Positions 18,389 through 27,244 of a stretch of 64,000 nucleotides of DNA are shown here, piece by piece. Within the stretch, counting starts at the first letter, position 1. Each line of letters starts with the position of its first letter. The position numbers and the translations under genes were made by a program. The notes below the pieces were generated by a model, which had not been told where the DNA came from, ran no database searches, and worked only from the letters and a program-made list of their open reading frames with translations. Origin of the DNA: Microbispora sp. H13382 (lineage in GTDB: Bacteria > Actinomycetota > Actinomycetes > Streptosporangiales > Streptosporangiaceae). The stretch is taken from the NCBI RefSeq assembly GCF_014161445.1, contig NZ_JABBXA010000011.1, positions 186,001 to 250,000 of the forward strand. The letters run 5' to 3'.

Positions 18389-19491
18389 GGGCGCGGGTCG
18401 CGGAGAGGGCACCCGGCATGACCGGGGTCCGGCCCTCGGTGCTGCTGCTGTCGTCCGACAGCAGGAGGAGGTACGCGGAGGACGTCCTGACGGCGCTGGC
18501 CCTGCCCCGAGGGGCGATCATCCAGTTCCGGTACGAGACCGACTACGTGGCGGGCGTTCTGCAACAGGCGATCGCGGACGGCTCGGCCGTCGGGCGGCGC
18601 TGCCTCGTGGCCTTCCTGGCGGACCGGGAGTCGCCCGAGGCGGAGCCGTTCGTCGTGCCCGTGCGCTTCGCCACGGTCGTGACGACCGCCTGCGTCGCCG
18701 ACATGGCCGTGTTCCGGCTCAGGGTGGACGACTACGCGAACCTGGAGGAGTTCCCGCTGGCCGAGGCGGAGATCAGGGCCAAGGGCGGCTGGTTCGTGGA
18801 CAGGCTCGCGGAGGCCAACGGCGGGCGCTGGTATCCGGCCACCACCCGATTTCCCGACCTCCACCTGCACGAGCGGCCGGACGGCGACCCCGCCGCGTGG
18901 CTCGGGGTGGCCCGGCGGCTCGCGCGGCATCCCACCTTCCGCTCCTCCTGCTTCGTCCGTACGGAGGAACCGCTGCTGAGCGGGGACAGGACGGGCGCGC
19001 TCGACGCCGAGGGCCGGCTGCACCTCAGCGACGGCGACACGGTGAAGATGCGGGTCAGCTTCTACTCCGAGGGCTACACGCCGGCCGCGAAGCGGCTCGT
19101 CTGCGCGACCGACGGCACCTTCCTGAAGATCGCGTCCGACGACTCCTACGACGTGGCGTCGCGCTACGACACGGTGGAGTTCTGGCTGCGGCCCGAGATG
19201 CTGGGCTTCGACGCGCTCGCGCGGGTCGGGATCAGGCTGGCCGTCGACACCCGGGCGGGCCCGGCTCCGCCGGGCGACTCACTGACGACGAGCGCCGGGT
19301 TTCCCGTGGTCGTGCGCCGCTCGCGGTCGCGCCTCCTCACGCGGGTGTCGGCCAGCGCGGCCGGGGCCTTCCTCGTCGCCCTGCCCGCCATACTCGGGCC
19401 GGGCGCCGACCTGCCCTGGAGGGTGCTGTACGCCGTCTGCGGAGCGGCCCTGCTCGCCGTCGCGAACATCGTCATCTCCCACGGCAGGTGA
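18385..19491 (+). CDS. Uncharacterised protein with two C-terminal membrane helices, partner of 16898
   Basis: A 368-residue protein starting at ATG 18385, inside the stop of the preceding gene; ATG 18418 is a possible second start. The N-terminal 110 residues alternate strands and helices (SVLLLSSDSRRR, IIQFRYETDYV, CLVAFLAD), like a small alpha/beta signalling domain. A beta-rich middle follows (LHLSDGDTVKMRVSFYSEGYTP, DTVEFWLRPEMLG). The end has two hydrophobic helices separated by a short polar loop, placing the rest in the cytoplasm. No family is recognised. Sensor or modifier upstream plus membrane-tethered partner recalls defence and signalling pairs, but this is only analogy. Its last 213 bases overlap the HD gene in antisense. 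Confidence 0.75.
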   Translation: MRARVAERAPGMTGVRPSVLLLSSDSRRRYAEDVLTALALPRGAIIQFRYETDYVAGVLQQAIADGSAVGRRCLVAFLADRESPEAEPFVVPVRFATVVTTACVADMAVFRLRVDDYANLEEFPLAEAEIRAKGGWFVDRLAEANGGRWYPATTRFPDLHLHERPDGDPAAWLGVARRLARHPTFRSSCFVRTEEPLLSGDRTGALDAEGRLHLSDGDTVKMRVSFYSEGYTPAAKRLVCATDGTFLKIASDDSYDVASRYDTVEFWLRPEMLGFDALARVGIRLAVDTRAGPAPPGDSLTTSAGFPVVVRRSRSRLLTRVSASAAGAFLVALPAILGPGADLPWRVLYAVCGAALLAVANIVISHGR

Positions 19492-20124
19492 CACCCCACC
19501 GGAGAACAGGTGCGGGCGCCGCGCGAACTCCCGGCACAGCTCGTCGAACAACGGCAGCAGTGCCGGGCAGCTCATGCGTATCTTCCGCCTGGCCGTGATC
19601 TCGGTGCGCTTGTACGCGGCCCAGGTCGGGCGCAGCGGGTGATGGTCGGCCAGCAGCACGTTGACGTGGGGGAGCAGCTTGTCCAGCGCGTAGACGAACC
19701 TGCTCTCCGGGTCGCGCTGCGCCTTGTAGCCGTACAGGTCATCGACGAGCCAGGGAAACGTCCGGCCGAAGTCGCGGGTGATGATCTCCCGTGCCTCCTC
19801 CTCGCGTACGGCCTTCTTCTCCCGTTCCGCCGGGCCCGCGTAGACCGACACGTCTCCCGCGTGGACCTCCGGCAGGTCGTGGACCAGCGCGTACCTGGCG
19901 ATCCGCCCCGGGTCCAGGGTCTCGTCGATCAGCGGGGCGAGGCAGACCGCGGCCAGGCCCAGGGCGAAGGAGTGCTCCGCGTCGTTCTCGCGCCGGGTGA
20001 CGTCCTGCGGCACGACCGAGGAGCGTTCGATCACGCACGGCGGGAAGACCAGTTCGCGCATGAGAGCCATCAGCGTGCTCGCGCCGACCCGGGGGCCGGT
20101 GGTTTTCGCGTCGTCCCTCGCCAT
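19279..20124 (-). CDS. HD-domain hydrolase (YfbR/5'-nucleotidase-like) with extended C-terminus
   Basis: The first 210 residues form an HD-domain phosphohydrolase: RENDAEHSFALGLAA supplies the first His, VHDLPEVHAGDV the HD pair and a metal-binding Glu, and YALDKLLPHVN the last Asp, as in YfbR-type 5'-deoxynucleotidases. ATG 20124 follows GAGGCGG; ATG 20139 is possible. Relatives end near REFARRPHLFSG. Here the frame continues for about 70 low-complexity residues antisense to the membrane helices of the convergent gene, stopping only at 19279. The extra tail looks like readthrough after loss of the normal stop. Confidence 0.85.
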   Translation of the reverse strand: MARDDAKTTGPRVGASTLMALMRELVFPPCVIERSSVVPQDVTRRENDAEHSFALGLAAVCLAPLIDETLDPGRIARYALVHDLPEVHAGDVSVYAGPAEREKKAVREEEAREIITRDFGRTFPWLVDDLYGYKAQRDPESRFVYALDKLLPHVNVLLADHHPLRPTWAAYKRTEITARRKIRMSCPALLPLFDELCREFARRPHLFSGGVSPAVGDDDVRDGEQGRSADGVQHPPGQVGARPEYGGQGDEEGPGRAGRHPREEARPRAAHDHGKPGARRQ

Positions 20125-20282
20125 CGGGCCGCCTCGCATTGTTCGCCCGTACGCGGCCACGGCGTTTCGCCCACGGCCTTCTCGCCAGAGTAGCCGAGCA
20201 TTCATCGACGCAGCGGGGAGTATTCCCTAGTGAATAGTCACGGAAAGCCGAATGCGTGTTCGGTAATCGGCATTTCCGCATT

Positions 20283-21464
20283 TCAGGCCGCATAATCCCG
20301 GAGCGTTATCGAGGTGGCCGCCTTGGTGCTCATCTTGTCGAGCACCCGCGCCAGCGGCCCGGCGGTGAGCATCCGGTAGGTCAGGTTGCGCCGCCGGATC
20401 GCGCCCCGTGTCGGCGGGGCGAGGAAGGGGCCCGCGTTGCCCGCGACCCGCTGGCACGCCTTGGCGAACCCTCTGATCAGTCGCTCGTACTCCGGGAACG
20501 CGGCGCGGTGGTCACCGCGGGCGGCGGCCAGCTCGCCCGCCAGCACGTACGCGGCCACGACGGCCATGCCCGCCCCCATGCCGCCGCAGGTGGCGCCGTA
20601 GCCGGCGTCGCCGAGCAGCGCGATCCGCCCGTGGGTGTAGTGGTCCATGTGGACGAGGCTGATCGAGTCGAAGTAGAAGTCGGCCGCGTCGGGCACGGCC
20701 TGGAGCAGGCGGTGGGTCTCCCAGCCCGCTCCCGCGAACGCGTCCAAGAGGATCTTCTTCTGCTGCGCCACGTCGTGGTGGCCGAACTTCAGCCCGTCGG
20801 CGCGGAAGACGCACATCACCCCGGCCGTGCCGGCGTCACGGGTGCTCCCGGCCGATATGCCCCGGCCGGGCTCGTTGTACAGCAGCGCCTCGCGGACGAG
20901 TCCGAGATGGTCCGGCGCGCTGAAGATCGCGACATGGTAGCCGGACGGCCGCACGAACCGGGACTCGGGGCCGAAGGCCAGCCGCCGCACGTTCGAGTGC
21001 AGGCCGTCCGCGCCGACCACGAGGTCGAACGTCCGGGGTGCCCCGCGCTCGAAGGTCACCTCCACCCCGTCCGGGGTCTCGGTCAGGGACGCGACGGAGT
21101 CGCCGAAGACGTACTCCACGTCGTCCCTGGTCCGGTCGTACAGCACGCGGGCGAGGTCGCCGCGCAGGATCTCCACCTCGCCGCCGGCGAACTCCGCCGG
21201 CAGCGCGACGATCTGGTCGCCGCGCCAGTCGACCACCCGCAGCGGGCCGGGGTCGGTGCGCAGGCGCCGGATCTCGTCCAGGACGCCCATCCGCCGCAGC
21301 ACGTTCATGTGGACCGCCCCGCGGAAGTCGACCGCCTGGCCGCCCTCCCGCAGGGCCGGGGCCCGCTCGACGACGGTGGGGGAGAAGCCGTGCCGGCGCA
21401 GCCAGTAGGCGACGGCCGGCCCGGCGATGCTCGCGCCGGAGATCAGGACGGACGGGGTCTTCAT
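20283..21464 (-). CDS. FAD-dependent monooxygenase (PHBH/TetX-like)
   Basis: A 393-residue flavoprotein hydroxylase. The N-terminal dinucleotide-binding motif is VLISGASIAGPAVAYWLRRHG, followed by the conserved VVGADGLHSNVR (DG motif) and GRIALLGDAGYGATCGGMGAGMA (GD motif, flavin ribityl binding). This set defines aromatic hydroxylases and TetX-like tetracycline-modifying monooxygenases; the substrate cannot be chosen from sequence. ATG 21464 has AGAGGAG six bases upstream, so longer upstream frames are rejected. It is the only gene between the HD hydrolase and lipoamide dehydrogenase and appears monocistronic. Confidence 0.88.
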   Translation of the reverse strand: MKTPSVLISGASIAGPAVAYWLRRHGFSPTVVERAPALREGGQAVDFRGAVHMNVLRRMGVLDEIRRLRTDPGPLRVVDWRGDQIVALPAEFAGGEVEILRGDLARVLYDRTRDDVEYVFGDSVASLTETPDGVEVTFERGAPRTFDLVVGADGLHSNVRRLAFGPESRFVRPSGYHVAIFSAPDHLGLVREALLYNEPGRGISAGSTRDAGTAGVMCVFRADGLKFGHHDVAQQKKILLDAFAGAGWETHRLLQAVPDAADFYFDSISLVHMDHYTHGRIALLGDAGYGATCGGMGAGMAVVAAYVLAGELAAARGDHRAAFPEYERLIRGFAKACQRVAGNAGPFLAPPTRGAIRRRNLTYRMLTAGPLARVLDKMSTKAATSITLRDYAA

Positions 21465-21591
21465 GTGGGCTCCTCTGGATCGAGGGGCCGCGAGGTGTCG
21501 CGGCCCACGAGAGGAGCGTCGGCCCCGGCGCTGACCGATCGCCCACCGCCCGCCCACCGCCCGCCCACCGGGCGCTGACCGGCCGTCGCCG

Positions 21592-22992
21592 TCACATGTT
21601 GATCATGTGTCCGGCCAGGCCGTGGATCGCCTCCTTGACCGCCTCGCCCAGCGTCGGATGCGCGTGGACGTTGCGCGCCACCTCGTGCACCGTGAGGTCC
21701 CACTGCTGAGCCAGGGTCAGCTCGGGCAGCAGCTCGGTCACCTCGGGCCCGATGAGGTGGGCGCCGAGGATCTCGCCGTACTTCGCGTCGCTGAGGACCT
21801 TGACGAACCCGCCGGGGTCGCCCAGCCCGTGCGCCTTGCCGTTGGCCGTGAACGGGAACTTGACCACCTTCACGTCGAAGCCCTGCTCGCGCGCCTGGGC
21901 CTCGGTGTAGCCGAAGCTCGCGATCTGCGGCTGGCAGTAGGTCGCCCGGGGGATCATCACGTAGTCGAGCTCCATCGTCTCCGCGCCCGCGATCGTCTCG
22001 GCGGCGATGACGCCCATCGACTCGGCGGCGTGGGCCAGCATGAGCTTCGCGGTGACGTCCCCGATGGCGAAGATGTGCGGCACGTTGGTGCGGCAGCGGC
22101 CGTCCACGGCGATCGCGCCCCGCTCGGTCAGCCGTACGCCGGTGTTCTCCAGGCCGTATCCCTCGACGCGCGGCTGGAAGCCGATGGCCTGCAGCACCTT
22201 GTCGGCCTCCAGCACGGAGGTCTCGCCGTTCCTGGAGACCGTGACCCGCACCTTGTCGCCGCTGTCGTCGATCGACTCGACCCGGGTGGAGGTCAGCACC
22301 TCGATGCCGAGCCGCCGGTAGCGCCGCGCCAGTTCCGCCGACACCTCCTGGTCCTCCAGCGGGACCATCCGGTCGAGGAACTCGACGATCGTGACCTTCA
22401 CGCCGTAGTTGTGCAGCACGTACGCGAACTCGACGCCGATGGCCCCGGCCCCCGCGATGATCACACTCTCCGGCAGGGTCTCGCTGAGGATCTGCTCCTC
22501 GTACGTCACCACGCGCTCGGACAGGGACGTGCCCGGCAGCAGGCGGGTCGTCGCCCCGGCCGCGATGATGCAGTGGTCGAACGTCACCGTGCGCACCGAG
22601 CCGTCCGCGCCGCGCACCTCCATGGTGTCCGGGCCGGTGAAGGCGCCGCGTCCGTCGTACTCGGTGATGCCGTTCTTCTTCATCAGGTAGTGGACGCCCT
22701 TGACCCGTCCGTCCGCGACCTGCCGGCTGCGGCGGAAGGCGGCGCCGTAGTCGAGGGTGATCGGGCCGTCCGCCCGGATGCCGAACGTCTTGGTCTCGTT
22801 CGTCAGGATGTGGGCGAGCTCGGCGTTGCGCAGCAACGCCTTCGAGGGGATGCAGCCCACGTTGAGGCAGACGCCGCCCCAGTAGCGCTCCTCGACGACC
22901 GCCGTGCTGAGCCCGAGCTGGGCCGAGCGGACCGCGGCGGTGTACCCGCCGGGCCCGGCGCCGAGGACCACGACATCGTAATGATCGGTCAT
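21592..22992 (-). CDS. lpdA: Dihydrolipoamide dehydrogenase (E3)
   Basis: A 466-residue enzyme that reoxidises dihydrolipoyl groups of 2-oxoacid dehydrogenase complexes with NAD+. The FAD motif is [18 protein letters not shown], the redox disulfide is [16 protein letters not shown], the NAD motif is [14 protein letters not shown], and the dimerisation domain ends with the catalytic HAHPTLGE. All expected parts are present and the length is normal. It is transcribed alone, far from the E1-E2 operon at 59.5 kb, which lacks its own E3, so it may serve that complex and others. Confidence 0.95.
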   Translation of the reverse strand: MTDHYDVVVLGAGPGGYTAAVRSAQLGLSTAVVEERYWGGVCLNVGCIPSKALLRNAELAHILTNETKTFGIRADGPITLDYGAAFRRSRQVADGRVKGVHYLMKKNGITEYDGRGAFTGPDTMEVRGADGSVRTVTFDHCIIAAGATTRLLPGTSLSERVVTYEEQILSETLPESVIIAGAGAIGVEFAYVLHNYGVKVTIVEFLDRMVPLEDQEVSAELARRYRRLGIEVLTSTRVESIDDSGDKVRVTVSRNGETSVLEADKVLQAIGFQPRVEGYGLENTGVRLTERGAIAVDGRCRTNVPHIFAIGDVTAKLMLAHAAESMGVIAAETIAGAETMELDYVMIPRATYCQPQIASFGYTEAQAREQGFDVKVVKFPFTANGKAHGLGDPGGFVKVLSDAKYGEILGAHLIGPEVTELLPELTLAQQWDLTVHEVARNVHAHPTLGEAVKEAIHGLAGHMINM

Positions 22993-23117
22993 GCACCGGA
23001 CCCTACGCCGCCACGACGGCCCGGCCCGCGCGGGGTCCGTCCTCCCCGGCGCCGGATGGACCGGGCCGTCGCGGGTAGGGGCGTCGTACGTCGACCAGAG
23101 GGAGGGAGTGACGGACC

Positions 23118-23516
23118 ATGAGTGAGTTCGAGCGTTCGCGCAGGATGCCCGCGCCGGCCGACCAGGTGTTCCGCCAGGCGTCCGATGTCGGCAAGCTCGA
23201 TCTCTGGATGCCCCGCGACCTGCACGTACGCGCGGAGGAGCCGCCCGCGGTCACCGTCCACGAGGACGAGACGGGGCAGGACGAACGCGCGCTGCTGCGG
23301 GCCGAGCGGGAGCAGCTGCGGATGGAGTGGGGCACCCGTGACGTGGACCGGTACGCGGGATGGCTGCAGGTGGCCGGCATCGACGACGCCAGCAGCGACG
23401 TGACGGTCCACCTGTCCTTCTTCGACGAGGGGCACACACCCCCGGCCGAGGCGGTGGAGCACGCCCTGGACGAGAGCCTCGAACGGCTGGCCGAGCAGGT
23501 GAGGCAGGCGGCCTGA
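23118..23516 (+). CDS. SRPBCC-like hypothetical protein
   Basis: A 132-residue protein with the layout of a START/SRPBCC helix-grip fold: an opening strand with [23 protein letters not shown], a set of beta strands ([30 protein letters not shown]) and a long C-terminal amphipathic helix ([21 protein letters not shown]). Such folds bind small hydrophobic ligands; none can be named. ATG 23118 follows a purine-rich GGGAGG site. It is divergent from lpdA with a 125-base gap. Confidence 0.78.
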   Translation: MSEFERSRRMPAPADQVFRQASDVGKLDLWMPRDLHVRAEEPPAVTVHEDETGQDERALLRAEREQLRMEWGTRDVDRYAGWLQVAGIDDASSDVTVHLSFFDEGHTPPAEAVEHALDESLERLAEQVRQAA

Positions 23517-23564
23517 CCGCCCGGGCGATCCACTCGCCCTGCACGGCGGCCTGACCGCCCGTCG

Positions 23565-23834
23565 CTACCGGGCCTGCCCGGCGGCGCCCGGGCCGTCGGG
23601 CTCCTCCTCGGGTCCCTGACCGGTGGCCGGGGCCGGGGCCGGGGCCGGGGCCGGGGCCGGGGGTGGGGCCGGGGGTGGGGCGAACGCCGAAGCCCGGGCG
23701 CCGGCCAGGCCGAGCACCTGGCGTATCCACGTCTCCAGGCCCGTCGGGTCCGGCGGCGCGAGAGGATCCGGCGGCGCGAGAGGGTCCTGCCGGCCGTGCT
23801 CCCCGTGCCCTCGTCCGGGATCCGCCGTGGTCAC
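23565..23834 (-). CDS. Small Pro/Ala-rich hypothetical protein
   Basis: A possible 89-residue gene starting at GTG 23834, only four bases after the LLM oxidoreductase stop and in the same direction, so it could be its operon partner. It has DPLAPPDP repeats, a short amphipathic segment (LETWIRQVLGLAGARASAF), then a Pro-Ala tail encoded by the GGGGCC repeat array, and a Gly/Glu-rich end. No family is known. Third-position GC is high but the composition is low in complexity, so it may not be translated. Confidence 0.45.
   Translation of the reverse strand: MTTADPGRGHGEHGRQDPLAPPDPLAPPDPTGLETWIRQVLGLAGARASAFAPPPAPPPAPAPAPAPAPATGQGPEEEPDGPGAAGQAR
23625..23680. repeat. GGGGCC hexanucleotide repeat
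   Basis: About five perfect GGGGCC units followed by GGGGGT-containing variants. The G-rich strand is the plus strand and could form G-quadruplexes. It encodes the Pro-Ala tail of the small minus-strand gene if that gene is real. Confidence 0.85.
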
Positions 23835-23838
23835 GTCG

Positions 23839-24762
23839 TCATCCCAGGAGGGCGGGGACCAGCAGCCGCAGATGCTCGACCTGGACGTCGACCGAGTCCG
23901 CGAGCGGCTGGACGCACACGTGGTCCGCCCCCGCGTCGTGGTGGGCGCGTACCCGCTCGGCGATCGCCTCCGGCTCGCCCCGGGCCACGATCGCGTCGAC
24001 GAGCCGGTCGCTTCCCCCGTCCGCGAAGTCGTCGTCGGAGAAGCCAAGCTCACGGAGGTTGTTCACGTAGTTGGGCAGGGCCAGATAGCCGGCGGTGTAC
24101 TCGCGGGCGATCTCCCGTGCCCGGCCGGCGTCGGTCTCCACCACCACCGCCTGCTCGGGCGCCAGCACCGGGGCGGGGCCCAGGATCTCGCGCGCCTTCG
24201 CGGTGTGCTCGGGCGGCACGAAGTAGGGGTGCGCGCCCTGCGCGCGCTCGGCCGCCAGTTCGAGCATCCCGCGCCGCAGCGCCGCCAGCAGCCGGGGCGG
24301 CGTCTCGGCGAGCGGCGCGCCGAAGGACGTCTGGTCCATCGCGTCGAGGTAGTCCCGCATGTACGAGAGCGGTGCGGAGTAGTCGTGCCCGCGACCGGTC
24401 ACCAGGGGCTTGTGACTGACGCCCAGGCCGAGCACGAACCGCCGGTCCCACGCCTCCGCCAGGGTCGCGGCGCCGTTGGCGGCGGCGACGGCGTCGCGGC
24501 CGTAGATGTTGGCGATGCCCGTGGCGACCCGCAGCCGCCCGGTCGCCGACAGCAACAGCGCGGCGTGCGTGAACGCCTCCCGACCCGCGGGGGTCTCGCC
24601 GACCCACAGGGTCGGGTATCCGAGCTCCTCGATCTCCGCGGCGGCCTTCCTGACCCGGGCCGCCGGGGTCACCGCCAGAGAGGACAGCCACACTCCCGTA
24701 CGGCCGAGGCGGCGCCTCAGCTCGGCCACGTCGACGATGGGCGGTTGGGTGCGCTCGGCCAT
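23839..24762 (-). CDS. LLM-class F420-dependent oxidoreductase
   Basis: A 307-residue TIM-barrel protein of the luciferase-like family. Typical segments are AAAEIEELGYPTLWVGE, LRVATGIANIYGRD, RRFVLGLGVSHKPLV and AHHDAGADHVCVQPL, matching the actinobacterial F420-dependent branch (probable F420 family protein of MSMEG type). Its substrate is unknown. The ATG at 24762 begins close to the barrel. A possible small gene follows four bases after its stop. A 390-base region separates it from the divergent lipoprotein. Confidence 0.9.
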   Translation of the reverse strand: MAERTQPPIVDVAELRRRLGRTGVWLSSLAVTPAARVRKAAAEIEELGYPTLWVGETPAGREAFTHAALLLSATGRLRVATGIANIYGRDAVAAANGAATLAEAWDRRFVLGLGVSHKPLVTGRGHDYSAPLSYMRDYLDAMDQTSFGAPLAETPPRLLAALRRGMLELAAERAQGAHPYFVPPEHTAKAREILGPAPVLAPEQAVVVETDAGRAREIAREYTAGYLALPNYVNNLRELGFSDDDFADGGSDRLVDAIVARGEPEAIAERVRAHHDAGADHVCVQPLADSVDVQVEHLRLLVPALLG

Positions 24763-25152
24763 CCGGACGGCTCCTTGTCTGTCGTGAAGTCGGGTTGTGG
24801 TGAGATCGGGCGGGGCGGTTCGCCGGGGACGTCCCCCACGGGCCGGACGGCTTCGCCGGCGGGCGTCGCAGCCTCAGCATCGCATCGCACGCGCCGGGGA
24901 CCTCGGCACCTCCCTCGCGATCGGTTCACGTGTCGGCACGCGCCGCCGCAGCCGTGCGGCTTACTCCGATTTCCCCGAGTCCGGCGGTTCATCCGCATAG
25001 GTCACTCGTGTGTCCTGAGGGAGGGGCGAGGTCGTTGTGGCGGAACCCACGAAACGGCAAAGCCCTGTCCCGGATCTTCGCGTCCGGCGGCGGGGCCGGC
25101 GTCACCGCGTGTCTCCTGGGAGCCGCATTGCTCACTTCCCAGGAGGCCGAAC
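24763..25152. other. Divergent intergenic region, no gene seen
   Basis: This 390-base region holds the promoters of the LLM oxidoreductase (minus) and the lipoprotein (plus). Longer open frames crossing it lack start signals and coding bias. A GGAACC at about 25043 resembles an ECF -35 element, but no matching -10 was seen at the right distance. Confidence 0.5.
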
Positions 25153-25722
25153 ATGAGGAAACTGCTGTATGCCGGCGCGGTCGCGATCAGCCTGCTGGCC
25201 GCCGGATGCGGCGGTGCCGGCGACGAGGGCGCCAGCCACGTCGCCAACGACCAGCTCAACGAGTCGCAGACGCCCGAGACCTCCGAGAGCCCCTCGGGGA
25301 CGACGCCGTCCGCCGGCGTTCCGGCGTCGCCGACCTCCCCCGTCCAGGCGTCCCCCACGGGGCCCGCGCGCATCGACGCGGCGCCCACGTCGCTCGGCAG
25401 CGTGCTGGTCGGCGTGGACGGCCGCACGGTGTACCTGTTCACCAAGGACAAGGGCGGCGCCGCCACCTGCACCCAGGCCTGCGCCGCCGCGTGGCCGCCC
25501 GTGCTCACCGCGGGCGCGCCCCAGGCCGGCACGGGTGCCCGTGCCAACCTGCTCGGGACGATCCGGCGGGAGGACGGCAGCACCCAGGTGACCTACAACA
25601 AGCACCCGCTCTACTACTACGCCAAGGACCAGAAGGCCGGGGACGTGCTCGGCCAGGACCTGCACGACTTCGGCGGCGAGTGGTACGCCGTCACGCCCGA
25701 GGGCAAGAAGGCCAAGCGCTGA
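25153..25722 (+). CDS. Secreted-repeat lipoprotein (COG4315-like)
   Basis: A 189-residue lipoprotein. The signal peptide ends in the lipobox LLAAGC, and a Ser/Thr/Pro-rich linker of about 60 residues leads to the conserved domain. That domain has two copies of the secreted-repeat pattern: RTVYLFTKDKGGAATCTQACAAAWPP and VTYNKHPLYYYAKDQKAGD, as in COG4315 (Yx[FWY]xxD). The function of this family is unknown, although the paired Cys and aromatic residues have prompted proposals of redox or cation roles. The ATG at 25153 has AGGAGG six bases upstream. It is monocistronic. Confidence 0.9.
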   Translation: MRKLLYAGAVAISLLAAGCGGAGDEGASHVANDQLNESQTPETSESPSGTTPSAGVPASPTSPVQASPTGPARIDAAPTSLGSVLVGVDGRTVYLFTKDKGGAATCTQACAAAWPPVLTAGAPQAGTGARANLLGTIRREDGSTQVTYNKHPLYYYAKDQKAGDVLGQDLHDFGGEWYAVTPEGKKAKR

Positions 25723-25936
25723 CGCCTCGGGCGTCCCGGACCGCGGCCGTGCCGCGACCAGTACGAGGCCGGCGCCTTCCGGGGCGAATGACCTCACCAC
25801 TACTTCCTCTCGAACCGATCCGCCCTCCCGTACGGCTCCCCGCCCGCCGTACTGGAGGGCGGATTCGTCTGCTCTTCAGATCGAGGAGCGCGTCAAAACC
25901 GCCCGGAGCCCACTAGGCTTAGCACCACTCCGCCCT

Positions 25937-26449
25937 GTGTCCGCGGCCGCTTCATCATTTGAAAGTGGGCTCGCGATGGCATCGGACGCGTCATCCGTTC
26001 TCGAGAACGTCCTCACCGGCATGGCCGGCCTGTTCGGGGTCGACGGCGCCGCGTTGATGCTGCTCGACGGTCAGGACCGCCTCCGCGCGGTCGGGGCGAC
26101 CGACGACGACGGCGTACTGCTGGAGTCCGCCCAGGAGTCCGTGGGCGACGGCCCCGCCATCGAGAGCGCCGCCAGCGGCGGCCTCGTCGCGATCCACGAT
26201 CTGCACGCCGCGAGCCCCATGGGGTTCCCGCACGTGGCCGTCCACGCCCCGCCGGTCCGGGCCGTCCTCTCCGTACCGCTCATCGAGGATCGCGAACTCA
26301 TCGGCGTCCTGGACTTCTACGCCCGCGACGGGCGGGTCTGGGACCGCGCGGAGGCGCAGGCCGGTTCCCGTCTCGGCGAGCTGATGGTCATCGTTCTCCA
26401 GGTCCTGGCCGAGATCAGGACTGATCGAGCCCCATTCGGGCAGTTGTGA
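25937..26449 (+). CDS. GAF-domain sensory protein
   Basis: A 170-residue protein consisting of one GAF domain (VDGAALMLLDGQDRLRAVGATDD, GDGPAIESAASGGLVAIHDL, VRAVLSVPLIEDRELIGVLDFYARD). It has no output domain and ends in a helix (LMVIVLQVLAEIRTD). It precedes a GAF-ANTAR gene by 66 bases in the same direction, so the two may be partners in one signalling run. GTG 25937 is the first start and ATG 25976 an equally plausible later one; neither has a strong ribosome site. The ligand is unknown. Confidence 0.85.
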   Translation: MSAAASSFESGLAMASDASSVLENVLTGMAGLFGVDGAALMLLDGQDRLRAVGATDDDGVLLESAQESVGDGPAIESAASGGLVAIHDLHAASPMGFPHVAVHAPPVRAVLSVPLIEDRELIGVLDFYARDGRVWDRAEAQAGSRLGELMVIVLQVLAEIRTDRAPFGQL

Positions 26450-26515
26450 TGGCCGAATCGGCACCTCTCCCACAGGCCACGGCGGTGCGAGGTGAGGTTC
26501 ACGAGAGGATACGGA

Positions 26516-27244
26516 ATGACCCATATCGATCCTGAGGCTCTAGTCGCCAGCCTGAGACGTCTGCAGAAGGACAGGGCGGCGACCGGGATCGTGCACCACC
26601 TTGAGCGCATCGTCCAAGTGGTCGACCGGCTTTTCGGATACTCCGGCGCCGGCCTGATGTTCGCCGAGGAGGACCGCACACTCCGCTACCTCTTCGCCAC
26701 GGACGAACGCGGCCGCAGCCTCGAACGTGCTCAGGCGGTGACGAGCCAGGGCCCGTGTGTGGCTGCGTACGTGGGCGACACCGCGGTGACGACGTCCGAC
26801 GTGCGTGCCGACCGGCGGTGGCCGGCCCTGCGTGAACTGCTGCACCCCGAGGTGCGCGGGGTGGCGGGAGTGCCGATCCGGCTCGGCGGCGTGCCCGTGG
26901 GCACCCTGAACGTCTACCAGGACGCGCCGCACGAGTGGCAGGAGAGCGACACCCAGGCCCTCCACGCGTACGCCCACGTGATCGAGCAGGTCCTCGTGGC
27001 GTCGATGGAGGCGGACGAGAAGGCGGTGCTCGCCGACCAGCTCCAGTACGCGCTGGACTACCGCGTCGTGATCGAGCGTGCCATCGGCTACCTCATGGGC
27101 AAGCACGATCTGACGGCGTCACAGGCGTTCACCGGGCTGCGCAAGCAGGCCAGGGACAGCAGACGGAAGGTATCCGAGCTCGCGGCGGAGCTGCTGGGCG
27201 AGCAGAACCCGAGGAATGTTGCGAATCCAGACCACGTCGTCTGA
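26516..27244 (+). CDS. GAF-ANTAR RNA-binding regulator
   Basis: A 242-residue protein. An N-terminal GAF domain (residues about 20-165, FGYSGAGLMFAEEDRTLRYLFATDE, GVAGVPIRLGGVPVGTLNVYQDAP) leads through a short coil to a C-terminal ANTAR domain (LQYALDYRVVIERAIGYLMGKHDLTASQAFTGLRKQA). ANTAR proteins bind paired hexaloop RNA hairpins and prevent transcription termination. ATG 26516 follows GAGAGGA. Its end overlaps the STAS gene by 29 bases, indicating an operon of stress signalling. Confidence 0.92.
   Translation: MTHIDPEALVASLRRLQKDRAATGIVHHLERIVQVVDRLFGYSGAGLMFAEEDRTLRYLFATDERGRSLERAQAVTSQGPCVAAYVGDTAVTTSDVRADRRWPALRELLHPEVRGVAGVPIRLGGVPVGTLNVYQDAPHEWQESDTQALHAYAHVIEQVLVASMEADEKAVLADQLQYALDYRVVIERAIGYLMGKHDLTASQAFTGLRKQARDSRRKVSELAAELLGEQNPRNVANPDHVV

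Noticed and set aside
23623..25152. Large plus-strand frame continuous with the lipoprotein gene
   Set aside because: The lipoprotein has its own signal peptide, ATG 25153 and AGGAGG site; the upstream part is antisense to the LLM oxidoreductase.
24763..25152. ECF sigma factor promoter (GGAACC at about 25043)
   Set aside because: No CGTC/CGTA-like -10 element at 15-17 bases was found, so the match is likely chance.
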